The translations under genes and the position numbers were made by a program. The notes under the pieces were generated by a model, which was not told where the DNA came from, did no database searches, and saw nothing but the letters and a program-made list of their open reading frames with translations. A stretch of DNA of 64,000 nucleotides, taken from NCBI RefSeq assembly GCF_001642475.1, contig NW_019173966.1, positions 1-64,000 of the forward strand. Direction: 5' to 3'. Below are positions 43,504 through 55,490 of this stretch, piece after piece; the first letter of the stretch is position 1; each line of letters opens with the position of its first letter. The DNA comes from Fonsecaea monophora (lineage: Eukaryota; Ascomycota; Eurotiomycetes; Chaetothyriales; Herpotrichiellaceae).

Positions 43504-45247
43504 ATGGCTGAGCTCGACGAGATTCTCCGAAAATACACTGACCCTGCCACGGGTTCCGTCCACGGCGCCACCTTTGTCGCCGTCGACAGCGCAGGTGAGT
43601 GTGACTGTTTAGAAGTGAGGATAAAGTACAAGGACGATTGACAACCCAGGAAGGAAATGACCTTTATCGTGCTTCATTCGGGGGCCGCACCGTCGACAGA
43701 TCGGATCCCTTGACGCCAGACACCCTGACATGGATCGCCAGCCAGACCAAGCTGGTGACCTCGGTCGCGGTCATGCAGATCGTCGAGAAGGGCCTCATCG
43801 GCCTGGACGACGACGTGCGCGAAGTTCTCCCCGTGTTGAAGGACCTGAAGGTTCTCCTGGGCTTTGAAGGCGAGGACAGCGCACAGGGGCTGGACCCAGC
43901 AGCATTTTCCCGCGGCGGCGCAGGTACCGATCTGGACAAGTTGAAGCCAAAGGGGAATCCCATCTTCGAGGACGTCAAGGGGAAGATCACTCTACGGTTT
44001 GTGTTCAACCGCCCTGTCCTTTTCCTCTGTGCACGGCATTGCTGACCCAAGCGCTGTCAACTTTTCAGACAACTCCTGTCGCACACGTCGGGGTTCTGCT
44101 ACGATGTGAGCAGTCCACTGCTCGTCAAATGGTCCGCGTTGGTGGGCCGAACGGATAACATGTTCAGTGGGACGATTGTAAGACCTTCTCTTAGCACCTC
44201 TGATGTGCGAGACCGAGAGGTATTCCTAGAAAGCTGACTATCAGGGTGACAGGAAGGCGCATTACATCCACTGCTCTACCAGCCAGGCGAATCATGGATG
44301 TATAGTGATGGACTCGATTGGGCAGGACGAGTGGTACGTACGGTCTCTTGTGTCATTTGTTCCCTTCCTGGTCCGATCGCTGGTCCTGGCCCTGCCCTGG
44401 ACGGTCTCTTTTCCCACTCCCACTTGCTTCTTTTCCTGCTTGACCCCAAAAGAATGACAATGCTTGGTCTTGAGATTGGGGGGGGAAAAGTAACTGACCT
44501 CTTACCTCAACTTGTGTGGTGCGATAGGTCGAAGTCCTCACGAAACAAGACCTGAACACATACGTGCAGGAAAACATCTGGGGCCCCCTCTCGGCCAAAT
44601 CGACGACCTTTTTCCCGACCAAACACTTCCAGCCCAACCCCATGCCGCCGTTGCACGAAACCGCCCAACGCAGCAACCCGGCCGAGTCCCCCAAGGCGCT
44701 CGACTCGAAACCGGCCAAGTCGCTGTGGCCCCTGGCGCCGCGCGACGCGATCGGCGGGGCGGGCCTGTACAGCACGGCCAACGACTACATCCGGCTGTTG
44801 ACGGCGCTGCTGCAGGACGGCGGGGGCCTGCTCAAAAAGGAGAGCGTCGACGAGATGTTCCGCCCGCAGATCGGCCCCGGGAGCACCGAGGCCTTCCACG
44901 CCTCCGTCCGGGGCACGGGGCGCGACCGGCTGTGGAAGTCGTCGCCCGCGAACGCCGCCGCCTCGGCCGCCACCGCCGCCGTCACCACTTCGCAGGGAGA
45001 GCAGGGCGCAGTCCCCGCGGGCCACTCGCTCGCCGGGGCCGTCAACCTCGAGGACGTCCCCGGCCGCAGACACGCCGGCACCGTCAACTGGGGCGGCCTG
45101 CCCAACCTGTTCTGGTGGGTCGACCGCAAGGGCGGCGTCGCGGCCACCCTGTTCAACCAGATCGTGCCCGCCGCCGATCCCGTCTGCATGGAGTTGCTGG
45201 TCGAGTTGGAGGAGGCCACGTATAAACTGAAACAACAACGCCAGTAA
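43504..45247 (+). CDS. Serine beta-lactamase-like hydrolase / transesterase
   Basis: Five exons: 43504-43594, 43654-43996, 44069-44177, 44253-44333, 44528-45247, phases 1, 2, 0, 0, giving 447 aa. The class C beta-lactamase / penicillin-binding-protein fold motif SxxK appears as SQTK (Ser60, Lys63) and the SYN-like position as YSDG; further on GAGLYSTANDYIRLL and NWGGLPNLFWWVDRKGG match the C-terminal strand. In fungi this family (EstB/LovD-like) hydrolyses esters or transfers acyl groups, sometimes in secondary metabolism. An Ala/Ser/Thr-rich insert (about residues 350-370, GC-rich DNA) lies between conserved parts. The acceptor of intron 1 was taken at the second AG (ggaag) because the first would break the frame. 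Confidence 0.85.
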
Positions 45248-45355
45248 AATCATAAAGCATAACATGGATTTGAGCCACAAGCTACAAGATACAGACTATA
45301 TACAGGTATCTATCTATTTATCTCCCCTGCCTTGCCTTGCCTCCATCTCAATGGT

Positions 45356-45400
45356 GTAGGCAGGCAGGCAGGCAGGTAGGTATATAGGAAAGGTAGGTAG
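45356..45400. repeat. GGCA/GGTA tetranucleotide tract
   Basis: About five ggca units run directly into two ggta units, then an imperfect ggtaggtag. Confidence 0.85.
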
Positions 45401-45470
45401 TACCCAGTCCACAACGAGGTCTGCTTATGTAGACCAAGACAAAGGATACTCGGTACTGAGTAGATAGAAG

Positions 45471-45487
45471 CAGACAGACAGACAGAC
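45471..45487. repeat. CAGA tetranucleotide repeat
   Basis: Four contiguous caga units. Confidence 0.8.
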
Positions 45488-45660
45488 CATCTATCCATAT
45501 GCGAGTCAGATTCAGATTGAGAGTCAGCTTGAGGTCGATCACTCGCTCGCCTTTGCGTCAAGAAGTGTATCTAACCTGTGAGACATTCAGGATTTGCTCC
45601 CGTCCTGTGTTGTACAGTTTTGCGCTGTGCTGTTTCTATATATTCTACTCTATTCTATAC

Positions 45661-45686
45661 GGTCTATGTGGTCTATGTGGTCTATA
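45661..45686. repeat. Tandem 9-bp repeat (ggtctatgt)
   Basis: Two exact copies followed by a partial third copy. Confidence 0.8.
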
Positions 45687-45840
45687 GAGTCTATGTTCTA
45701 GGATAGATGATACAGAAATCTACAAGTACATAAATAGCGTACAAGTACTAGCCGTCCTACTTGTCCTTTGGCTTGGACTTGGACTCACTCGCTCACGCAT
45801 TCACTCAAAGTTCCAATCATGATCCTCCTCCTCCTCTTCC

Positions 45841-47145
45841 TCAACGTCCAAGAACAGGGTGTCTCTCCAACCAGGTCCCGATCTCCTTGGTTCTGTGACC
45901 CTCCCCCCCAAGAGCGGTAATACAGGCCTCGAGCTCCTTGATCTTCCACTTGACAGCCTCGTCGGTGCCCTTTGCCTTGTCGCCCTTCCGGTCCGCCCAC
46001 TTGGCCATGCTGCGATACGTGTTGGCCAGGGGCACTCCCACGAGGCTTTCCTTTAGGAGTAACGATTCGAGTTTCGTCAAAAAGGCCAATGCCTCGTCTA
46101 CCACCACGTTCACACTCCCAGCGTCAGCGGCGGCAACAGCGGCAGCGTTAGAGTTTCCAGCTCCAGCTTGGCCTCTATCACTCGTCACCACCGTCACGGC
46201 CACTGCACCGCTTTCCGCCACAGCCAGCTTCTTCTCACACCACTGCACGGCTCGAATGGCGTCGTACATGTCCCGCCTGCGCTCGTCGCTCTTGGCCCAA
46301 AACTCTGTTTTCGGATCGCACGCCTCGCAGCGGCACACGAAGCCATAGTACATTTGCTGTTTCCTCTGCCGCTTGGCCGCGACCTCAAAGACGGCCTTGT
46401 CGTAGTTACTGCACACCTCTTTCCCGCGGGGGATGTCGCGGATGGCGTAGAACCTCATCTCGTTGCGGGCCTCGTCGAACGAGAACTGCACGTTGGGCAC
46501 ACAGCTGTGGTTGATGCGGCTCGAGAGGGCGCCGATCGCCGAGCCGCCCTGGCCGCCGGGCCGGAACGTCTCGCAGTTGTAGCAGTTGCTGTAGTAGATG
46601 GAGACGACGCGGGACATGCGCGACTTCTGCGCATCGAACAGGCGCAGGTACATCTTCTGCTCGGCGCGGGAGAGTCGGGAGAACGCGCGCTCCACCGCGC
46701 CGTAGTCGTTCTCCTCGTCCTTGTCCAATGCGATCAGGGCCCGTTCGACCAGCACGAGTGTCCCGGCCTTGATTTTGCGAGCCGCAAAGACAGCGAGACC
46801 GCGGTCCGCAGTCGATCTGACCTCGAGGAACTCTTCCTCAGGTCTGGCTTCTTTGCACACCGAGAGACCGCTAATGCTGGGTTCGTCCCCGACTGCGATG
46901 GGCCCAACATGTCCGGGAACGGAACGCGACCAGGCCTTGTCGTCTGGTATGATATCAGGGCCATCTGCTACGGCCAACCCCTCAAACTCTGCTACCAGGA
47001 TGCGCTATATCCCACGTCAGCGACGACACAGTGACGAATACTCAAGTCCCCCCCTACTCACCTGGTCGGCCCCACCAACATTCTGTACTATAATCCTCGG
47101 GGATAGAGGTTGAGGTGTTTTGGTTGGTTTCTTTGCTTTTCCCAT
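45841..47145 (-). CDS. SET-domain protein (SMYD-like lysine methyltransferase)
   Basis: Two exons: 47062-47145 and 45841-47004, 415 aa. The start ATG at 47145 (MGKAKKPTK) lies in a short first exon; the frame upstream of exon 2 has no Met otherwise. The SET domain runs from about residue 89 (STADRGLAVFAARKIKAG) to 230, with the cofactor-binding NHSC (192-195) and the Tyr-containing NYD (228-230). The Cys-rich post-SET motif CRCEAC (252-257) follows. It lacks a MYND zinc finger, so it is closer to fungal SET-only SMYD relatives. It transfers methyl groups from S-adenosylmethionine to lysines; substrate unknown. An alternative C-terminus is possible at the acidic end near 45815. Confidence 0.87.
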
Positions 47146-48390
47146 GACAGTCAGGTACGTTCGTTGCTGGGCCAGACTAACCAATCCACAGGGTAGAAGG
47201 AGTAAAAATGTGCCTCACACGTGTTAGAGGGGCGAGGCGTGAGACGCCGGCAACTCGAAGACGTCCATATTGACGAGACGAAATGAAACTACCCCCAAAA
47301 ATTATGGCGGGTAAATAGATGTCTTAGCAGGAAAGTAAGGGGGGGTGAGCTCCTAGAGGTACAAGCGGTATCAAATATAGGAGAAGCACCTCGATTTGCT
47401 CGTAGTCGAGATAACGATCTGACTCAAAAGGTCGAGAGATGGTTACTAAACAGACGAGATAATGAGAGGCCCACGATGGCCCCATTATCTGGGCGGTAGG
47501 CGGCGGCTGCGGACTCCTATTGGACCGGGACGAGACACTAGTAGAGATCGGGTTATTGTACTGCCGATACCGGCCGGAGTTAAGAGCCTTTGAATCGAGA
47601 AATGTCCGTCAACTTCGACACCAACACCAACACCAACACCGTATCTGGCCAGCGGTTTTCAAGGACCAAGGACGCTATACGAGTCAATTCAGTTCTAGGG
47701 ACAAACAGAGAAACGCAATAAACCAGATCCTTCTGTATCAAAAAGCCTCCTCCCAAAAAAGGGTGCTTTATATTAGTACAATGGGGGTATGTCCCAACCC
47801 CTTCACCCTTTCCCTTTCCCTCAGTTCCTAATACAAAAATCATTTTGCGTCGTTCAAAAACACAGTCCACCCGCCTCTCAGGGAGCTGGCCCCCCTCCTT
47901 CGATATATAAATTACACACGCTCCGTACACAGACACAGACGGACACCCCCTTCGCTCATACCGACACAGACACAACACACCGAGAATCAGATAGACCCAA
48001 CACTGAACTGAAACTGCTCTCGACGGTGTTGCAAACTGCTGTCCTTCCTCGCTCGCTCTTGATCAACATCAACAAACCCTCGAGACAAAATCTCCCGATT
48101 GAAAATATTACTCACACACAACAAAAATCGATGATGCGCGCTTGGATTCCTAGTAAAACAGAAAAGAGAGTAGGAAAGGGACCCAATGCAACCAAAAATA
48201 GTAATAATATGGCAATGACCCAGTCAGCTCGCCGGCTTCTTTTTCGTCAATCGCTGGGAGTGTGTTTGCTTCAATTCAGTCGTGTCGCTCGTCCCCGTCG
48301 TGTTCCGAGATTTCTGCCTGAATATGTCCTTCGTGCTTTCGTGCTCCAACCATCATGCGGCCTACATGATTGGGGGTCCAAATCCGCCGT
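47146..48390. other. Intergenic, SET promoter and RasGAP 3' region
   Basis: 1.25 kb. It holds an accaac-type repeat (47619-47640) and a ct/ca-rich region (47800-47990). No gene is supported; frames of 100-230 codons are low complexity. Confidence 0.45.
47619..47640. repeat. ACACCA hexanucleotide repeat
   Basis: Nearly four copies of acacca. Confidence 0.85.
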
Positions 48391-50941
48391 CTACTTCTTC
48401 CTTGCAAATCGTTTGTTGAGCAGGGTCAGAACCTTGGAGACATCAAACTGCACATATTCCAGATCGAGGTCGTCCTGACCATCTTTCTGCATCTCGAGCA
48501 GATCGTCTAACTTGAGGTCCAACTCGAGGAGACCACGAGCACGTCCTATCACCAGGTTAGTCTCACCAATCCATTGTTCGCGCATCAACGCCGGACATGC
48601 TCACCTTTGTAATGCAGGCTGATGACAAAAGTACCTGCGAGTGGGCTTCGGAACATAAAGAAGATATTACCTCTCCGGTTCTCGGGCACATTGCTCCTCG
48701 TAATCACGCCGTCTTTCTCCAGCTGAGCGTGGGTGAACTTATACGGGCCAAGTTCGCGCACCTTCTCCGTCTTGCCTCTTCTCGCACCTTCAGACTGGCT
48801 TCGGACGTTGTGCAGGTAATTCTTGTACGTGTCGAGTTGGGACAAAAGGTATGCGTTGTGGTCCCGAATCGTCTTATAAACATCCTCCAACTTGGCCGTC
48901 TCCTCCAACACCTTCTCCTTCAACGAGCCGAGGTGGGCTAGCTCCTGCTCAACTTCATCGCGGAGCACAGCATAGTCGTCGGCACGGTCTATCACTCCCC
49001 ATTCGGAAAGTTGTGTTAGAAGTTCCATGCATCGGATGCCTTTCCGCACCATGACGGCGTCATTCTTGAGGGTCCCCGCTGCTTCCGCCACCCGGTCCAG
49101 ACGAAGAGGGCGTCGCAGAACAATCGCGTTCTGTGGCAAAGTTCGCATGATCTGCACAAAGGTGCTCTTGGCCTCCATAAAGTGAATCTCTTCTGGAGTG
49201 ATGTCGAGCGCGTGGGTCAGGTCGTCAAAGGTTGTCTCCCACTTGCTGTAGAGAGGCAGATTGATTGCCCGATTTTCTTTTCTAGGTAATTGTGGTGGTG
49301 CCGGGCCAAGTTCCTGCAGTAGAATTCCCAGATGAGAAGAAGGATCTTTGGCCAATTCCGTGCTATGCTTCTCAAGTAAAGCGTGAGTTGCATACACTTC
49401 GTTCAAACTGATCTGAAGCTCAAGATCACGCTTGGATAGCGCCACGTAGTTGTCCATCTCCAGGCTCTCATAAAAGTCTTGAACTTCGCACAGGTCCAAC
49501 ATGAACTTGTTGCAGCGATCCTTGTTCCGTTGGATAAACGGTTGGAGCTTGGCCATGTACGGCTCCTTGGCGTAGGATGGCTTGTTGGCCAGGTTCTGAA
49601 GCATCTTAGCGATGTAGGTCAGAGTCCTTTTGGGCTTCTCGTCGGGCACTCGCTCAATCAGCATGTAAGATTTTGGAGTGACAATGGCAGGATTGATAAA
49701 GCGTAAAAAGAAAAAGCCACCAATCAGGGTGCAAATAGCCTGGTCCTGGGCGTCAGGGTACTTGCGCCGCGACAGATTCCGAATCTGTTTGCAGATCCAG
49801 CGAATCCCGTACGGGGTCTCCTCTAGGCACTCAATGATAGCAGATAAGAATCCTTCGGCGATTTCAGTCAGCATCTTGAGGCGGGGCGTAATGATGGCCT
49901 GCACTTGTTCGTTCTCCGCAGCAAATTCGGCAGTCACAGACCGGGGTAGGTCTTCTGGAAGAGTACCGGTGTCTTCCTCGATTTGCTTCACCATGGCCTC
50001 GTAGACTTTCAGGGGGTTGATCTCAAGATCCACATCGCTCAGCTCGGTCAGCGAGTTGATCTTTTCAGCGAGGACTTCTTTGAGAAAACTCTGTCCCGGG
50101 CCGCGTCGAGTATAGGTGGTCATCATGCGGGAAACGGGAGTGTTTTGCCGGAGTAGGGAGGAATATTCAGGTGTTGTCTCGAACTGGTGGGTCAAGACCG
50201 ATTGAAACATGGTCAGCAGTAGATGCTCTTCTCGGCTCTCGTATTGGTTTCCATAGATTGTAAACATGACGGTCTGTAACAGTGAATCGATTTCGGCCAT
50301 GGTGACCAGACGACATAGATGAGCGATATGCCTGGGTTCTGACTGAAGCATGAAGAATAGGTTGCCGTATTTCTGAGTCTTGTCGTCGTTCGGAAACGAG
50401 CCTTCCTGGAGCTCGGCGGCCTCGTCAAGGTGACTGGCAACCTCATTTTGCTTGGAGTATATATTAGCACAAACGATCTTAGACGATGGCTATTTGAATG
50501 CAACCCTACCTCTTCTAGAGCCATACGATTCTGGATCAACAAAGCAATCCTCGAGTCCAGGTAGCGGACGTCCTTCTCGAGGACAAAATTCTTCTTGGAC
50601 TGGTTTGAAATCTTGACCTTCAAGTCCCTGAGCGAGCGCTGTGCTCGTGCGAGGTCATCGCTGATTTCCAAATCTTTGTCTTTTGCGCTCATACTCGCAT
50701 AGAGCGCGGTCATGCTGACCCGTTTGCTCTGTCGCAAGGACCGAGCGCCATCGTGGCTGGAGAAGGTGTTGGTACGGCTGACAGGTTCGAAGGAGGAGTT
50801 GGTCGAAGTCGAGGCTCGTGAGGCCGGCTGAAGCATGGTTGCGACCGCCATGTCAGCGCCCTGCTTGGATCGACGCGACCTTGAGCGGTCCTTTGCGCTG
50901 GAGACACGCCTGGGCACGTCGGAACGGAGGGAAGAGCTCAT
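48391..50941 (-). CDS. Ras GTPase-activating protein (Gap1/Sar1-like, IQGAP-related)
   Basis: Three exons: 50510-50941, 48605-50450, 48391-48545, giving 810 aa. RasGAPs switch off Ras by speeding GTP hydrolysis; the S. pombe relative is Gap1/Sar1. A disordered Ser/Arg-rich N-terminus (1-90) leads to a coiled segment (LARAQRSLRDLKVKI). The RasGAP catalytic domain covers about 200-500, with the family hallmark FLRFINPA (392-399). A RasGAP C-terminal (IQGAP/GRD-CT) domain with coiled coil follows, containing the conserved GNIFFMFRSPLAGTF. Exon 3 supplies the last 52 residues. The donor and acceptor around 48546-48604 keep frame (K-G-R). The start ATG at 50941 is the first in frame. Confidence 0.92.
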
Positions 50942-53900
50942 CTACTCTTTATGTGCCGGACAACAGAATTCAAAGCGGGATGTGAACTCTATATACAACT
51001 CGGGGGTTGTATGATATTGTGACGTCGGCCGTGTTTCAGAACGGGCTGCAGGTCATCTGGGATCGGTGATGCACAATCGTTTCCACCCGGGAGCAGACGC
51101 GGACGGATTGGAAATATCGGGCTAGAAAGGGCAGATTGCAGTATTATTTGTGTTGAAGTTTTGACTGGGGGTGGGAAACGTCCAATGCGACCGGCGCGAG
51201 AGTGATGTAAATAATCTCTTTCTCCCTTCTTCTGTCAAGATGCAGATTTTGAACGAACACAAGCCAGAAAGCTCCACCCGACAGAGATTACAGATATCCT
51301 GAACAGTGAGACGCGGAAAGCTGAGGTCTTCGTGAATGAACCGGCGGGGGTGCGGGAGTTCGAGATGGGCGTAGAAGAGGAAGGTCTGGTGGGTTGAGCT
51401 GTGTGCAGGCGCCCTATGAACTGGCGGCGCAGGTCAAGGATTTCGGCTCGAAGAATGCGACAGCAGATGGCAACAACACAACAGAGGTAGGGCGGGTTGA
51501 AGGAAGCGTTGGAAGACGTTGGTTGGTGATTAGGGTGAAGATAAGAGGAGTGGCAGCGAGCGAACGGTAAGGCAAGGAGCGGGTGTTGGACAGAAGTCTG
51601 TCAGGAACCAGGAACAAGCTGCGTGGACGAATGAAGGGAGGGAGGTGGACTGCAGCTGGATGGTCAGAAATGATAGGGGGGGGAATGTTTGAGGAGGGTG
51701 TCAGGGCGTCAGGACCAGTTGATGGAGGTCTGGGTTTCTTCTGGAACGGTGAATGGGTGGAAGTGTGGATGAGTGGATCGACGAAGGACAGGAACAAGTC
51801 GCGGAGGGAAAGGGAGGAATGGCGAGAAGAAGAGAGTGGGCTCTAGATTGGATGGTCGCGGCGGGTTTCTATTCGAGTACTTGTAGTGGTGGTGGTAGGT
51901 TTTTAGGTCGAGAGCCTGGAAATGGAAGAGCGAGATGGCTTGGGAAATTCCTGCCCCTAGCCCTGGGGTGCATGCCAGTTAAAACTCAGAGGTGGCCTCA
52001 AGTGCCTGGAGAGGGGAAGAGGGAGAGGGGGGGGCGTTTAGACTACGAGTACCTACGGAGTATGATCTGGCAATAGACTTGGTAGTGGTAACGAGAAGGA
52101 GATAAAAAAGGCGTGGCCAGGACAGGCAGTCATGGCAGCGGTGGTGGAGGGTGGGCGTGGGTATGGAGAAAGTGTGTCTCTGAAGAGCATTTACAGGCTA
52201 GCGGGCTCACCCTGGGCTCCATGACAAGAGGGTGGAACAGGTGGACAGGTGGTGGAAAGGGTGGAAGAGGGTGGGCTCCTCCCGGTGATGTGCGAGTTAG
52301 TGACCAAGCACCCAAGGTACCTGACGGAGTTGACTTTTAGGCAACGCCAGCTACCTAGGAAACCTATCTCGCTCTGGTTAGGTCTCCCGCAGCGTGGCGG
52401 GGTTGGCTCTGATCTCCTCGCCTGCTCTTCTCCCATCCCTTCCACTTCTGTGCCTTTCAGGGGTAAATCTGAAAGTCAACTGACTCCGGATGAACGGTCT
52501 GCATCCTTGCTCTCCCAAAGCCTTCAACCGCCAAAAGAAGCCCATCCAACCCAATCCGTCCAAAGACGCTGACCACCTCGTGAAAGCCACCACCGCCATA
52601 GCGCATCCCAAAATCCTATTATCTCCCTTTGACTTTCCGAGGCTGCTTCCAGGCTCCAAGACCAGGAGGCAGGCAAGGTTGAGATGAGGAGTTCTAAGTT
52701 TACGGGACGGTGAAGACGGGTGCATGGTTGTTCTGGGTCAAACGAGTTTGTTTCTCTTCACACTGGAGACAGAAACATCTTAGAATGGGACGATCAGATG
52801 CAAATCTACCGCCTCGACATGAGCCTTGCCGATCAATGGCCCGCCACCATCGCTGTGCACGTACATCTTTGTTGCGCCCTCCTTGATCCTCCCACGCAGG
52901 AGTCTTGCGAGCTCTGCCAGAATGTGCTCTCGGTTGCCCTTGGTGCTCTCGTAAATTTGGATATTTCATTTTGGCCGGCATGTTAATTTGTTGATACCCT
53001 CTCCCGGAAATGCTCATCAAATGTCAGATAACCTCGTGCATGCAAGGATAGCGGCCGTGGCAGACCAAGCTCGGGCTGACCACCCAATAGGACTTTGGTA
53101 TCCGCAAGCTTGGACCTCAGATGTTCCTGACTACTGAAAGATAGCTCGTAACATGGTGTGCGACTTGATGGCTTGGGAGGCAAACTTCCGAGCCCTGACT
53201 GTACTTGTACTAGAGATACGAGGGAAAAAAAGGTCGTTCAGGTCGTACTACTCATATCTGGCAAACGAACTCCCGGTAGCTGTTGGGTTGTCTCGATCTG
53301 GATCAGCCACTGCAGATGAGAGAACCTGTAGAGCAAGGGTTGAGGAAGCCCGTATCCGTGTGGTGTTTTGCAGCGCTAACAGTGGATTTCACGGCATCTC
53401 ACGAACTGGTGACAAGGTACCGAGTCCTCGACGCCTCGTACCTACAAGGTAAGGGGTGGTTGGTTGATGGTGACCCAGCTCAGGTGGAGCGTGGAGCATG
53501 TGCAGGGGTCAAGTCCAAAGGGTTTGTTTGGGATTCGTATGTCCCAAGTATGTACGAGAAGTATGAGGGTGCTCGAGTCCAAGTTTCAGATGAGCCTTGA
53601 AGTTGGCTAGAGCACGGTCTCAAACACGAGCGTTTCGCCTTTGCCTTTTGGTTTTGGTTATTCTTCTCCAGACCCCAGGATCCAGCTACCTGGTACGCTT
53701 TCTTCTCTCTTTTTGTGTGTGTGCATCCTGGGATTCCCTTGTTCACTCGTACTGCAGGCCTGACAGGTGTGGCAAGTCAAATAACCCTCCCTGCCACGTT
53801 CTTCCTCGAGCAGCTATCAAACAATAAAGTTTTTCTTCACCTCGCCATCTCGCCACAGCCATGGGAACTCTCTTGTCCGGTTTTACATGTGCGCAGAAGG

Positions 53901-55490
53901 AGGGAGATGGTCGATCGAGGAACTATGCAAACATCCTTGTCTGCAACGGGAACTTCCCGACGATACTGAGGACGATATTTGCGCAGATAGACACTTGTGG
54001 TGCTTGACTCGAAAGAGATCCTCGCTCGACTCGTAATAATACCTGATAGCAAGGTGTGTGTGGGCGTTCAATAGTAGGTAGTACCTCGTACCTCGTAGTA
54101 TACCTACAGTAGTTAGTTGCGGACCTTGGCCATTGGCTTTTGGCCCTTGGGAGCCCCTGCAAAGTCCGCCTGGGGGAGAATCTGTCCACCCCTGCACGCT
54201 TTCCTCCACCCCCCCTTTTTTTCCCAGATCGCCAAGATGATAGACAGAAACACGTTTTTGTTGGCCAGTGACAATGACAAAAGTGGCTTGCGAAGAGACG
54301 GCGAGACGGCCCAGGTCTTGGAGTCTGGACCCATCAAAAAAACAAAAGTAAAATCGACTTTTGGTAGTATTGATTGTGATGGATGGTGATGGACGTTGTT
54401 GAATGTGTACGAGGTAGTATGTACATCCTCCTTACGAATACATACGTCACGGACTGGGGATGATCTTCTAAGTCCTAAAGAGGAGCTACTTGTGCTGTTG
54501 CTAGCTAGTGGTATGTGATATGTCTCCGTATGGATAGGATCTACCGTACTCCGTAGGTAGGTACTGGGAGATAGGTAGATCGGACAAATGTGGTCCTGGT
54601 AGTTTTGCAGACAGGCACAGAGGCAATGTCAATCTCGCAGATCTCTACGAGGAACTCGCGGGCTGCTCGAAAAACCCCTTCGCCATCCGGCGCCAGCGCC
54701 ATCGCCATCGCCATCGTCAGCCCCCCACTGGTTTGGGTCTCTTCGTGTTAGGGACACGGGGACTTTTCGACAAAGTGGAAAAGCTTTGGCACGGCCGACG
54801 GCTCGCTAAGGGGCGGCGAAGGGCGCGAGGGCGCGACGCATGCTTTCCGTACCATCATGGGCCATTCCATCCCACCCAGCGACAATCAACCTTATTGTAG
54901 CAGCAGCGGAAGCAGCATAAAGCCACCAATCACACCCCAAGGCCATGGGAGCGGCAGAAGAGAGAAAAAAGGGTCCAGCACCTGCCTAGTAACCTTGTAG
55001 GGTTGGTGGTGTGTCTTTCTGCACAGTTTGGCACGGGCTTCACTTTCTGACGGACACATGCGCTAAGGGGATAAGGGTGTGGTGGGTGTATAGTAAAGGG
55101 GCTGCTCATTACGACGTCCATACATACACACCTTTAGCAAACTGACATGGACGGATTCATTCTTTGCTCACATGTCAAGGTGCCACGCTAAGCTTGCCAA
55201 TACCGAATCCATCAACAATTGACCGACAGCTTTTCTTCGACTCTCCAATGGGTCTGTTCATCATATGTACCCACCGACTTGCCTCCAGGTTACACAAAAC
55301 ACGGCTGGACGCCCTGTCGATTACATTAAGACAAGCGATCGTCCATGACTACGGAGTCCATTTCTTGACAATGACTCCGAAAGACGATAAACTCATTTGT
55401 TTATCTGTCGATGGCCTTCCACTCCGATGTAGATGCCTGCTTGTCAACGCCTCAATATCCACCTAACAACAGCAGGTGATGCCTTTGACC
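50942..55490. other. 4.5 kb gene-poor region
   Basis: Between the RasGAP start and the chitinase stop I find no gene with a recognisable domain. The first kilobase is likely RasGAP promoter and leader, with a pyrimidine-rich minus strand. From 51580 to 52400 the plus strand is strikingly purine/G-rich (runs of gggagagg and gtggtgg), which generates long false frames. A weak multi-exon candidate on the minus strand (52780-53198) is listed separately. Two tacggagta / tactccgta nonamers are present (52054-52062, 54547-54555), plus a partial one near 55350. Confidence 0.45.
52780..53198 (-). CDS. Candidate minus-strand gene fragment (two exons), unknown
   Basis: Two phase-compatible exons (52998-53198, 52780-52947) with a 50-nt putative intron (gtatca ... 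gag) would give 122 residues ending GKAHVEAVDLHLIVPF. The last exon shows GC-rich third codon positions and helix-like composition (ILAELARLLRGRIKEG), and a pyrimidine-rich acceptor (tctctag, then tacag) lies just upstream of the first. No Met is present, so an upstream exon would be needed and I could not find it. I do not recognise a family. Possible real gene, pseudogene or chance. Confidence 0.22.

Larger units (their letters stand above)
45248..45840. other. Convergent 3' region with simple repeats
   Basis: 593 bp between the hydrolase stop and the SET-gene stop, filled with short repeats (ggca, cagaca, ggtctatgt units, listed below) and AT-rich sequence. No gene. Confidence 0.55.

Noticed and set aside
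44507..45280. Long opposite-strand and alternate-frame ORFs over the beta-lactamase-like gene
   Set aside because: These are shadows of the GC-rich exon and lack any motif.
51414..51797. 127-codon minus-strand Pro/Ser/Thr-rich frame
   Set aside because: Low-complexity composition arises from the purine-rich plus strand; it lies in the probable RasGAP leader.
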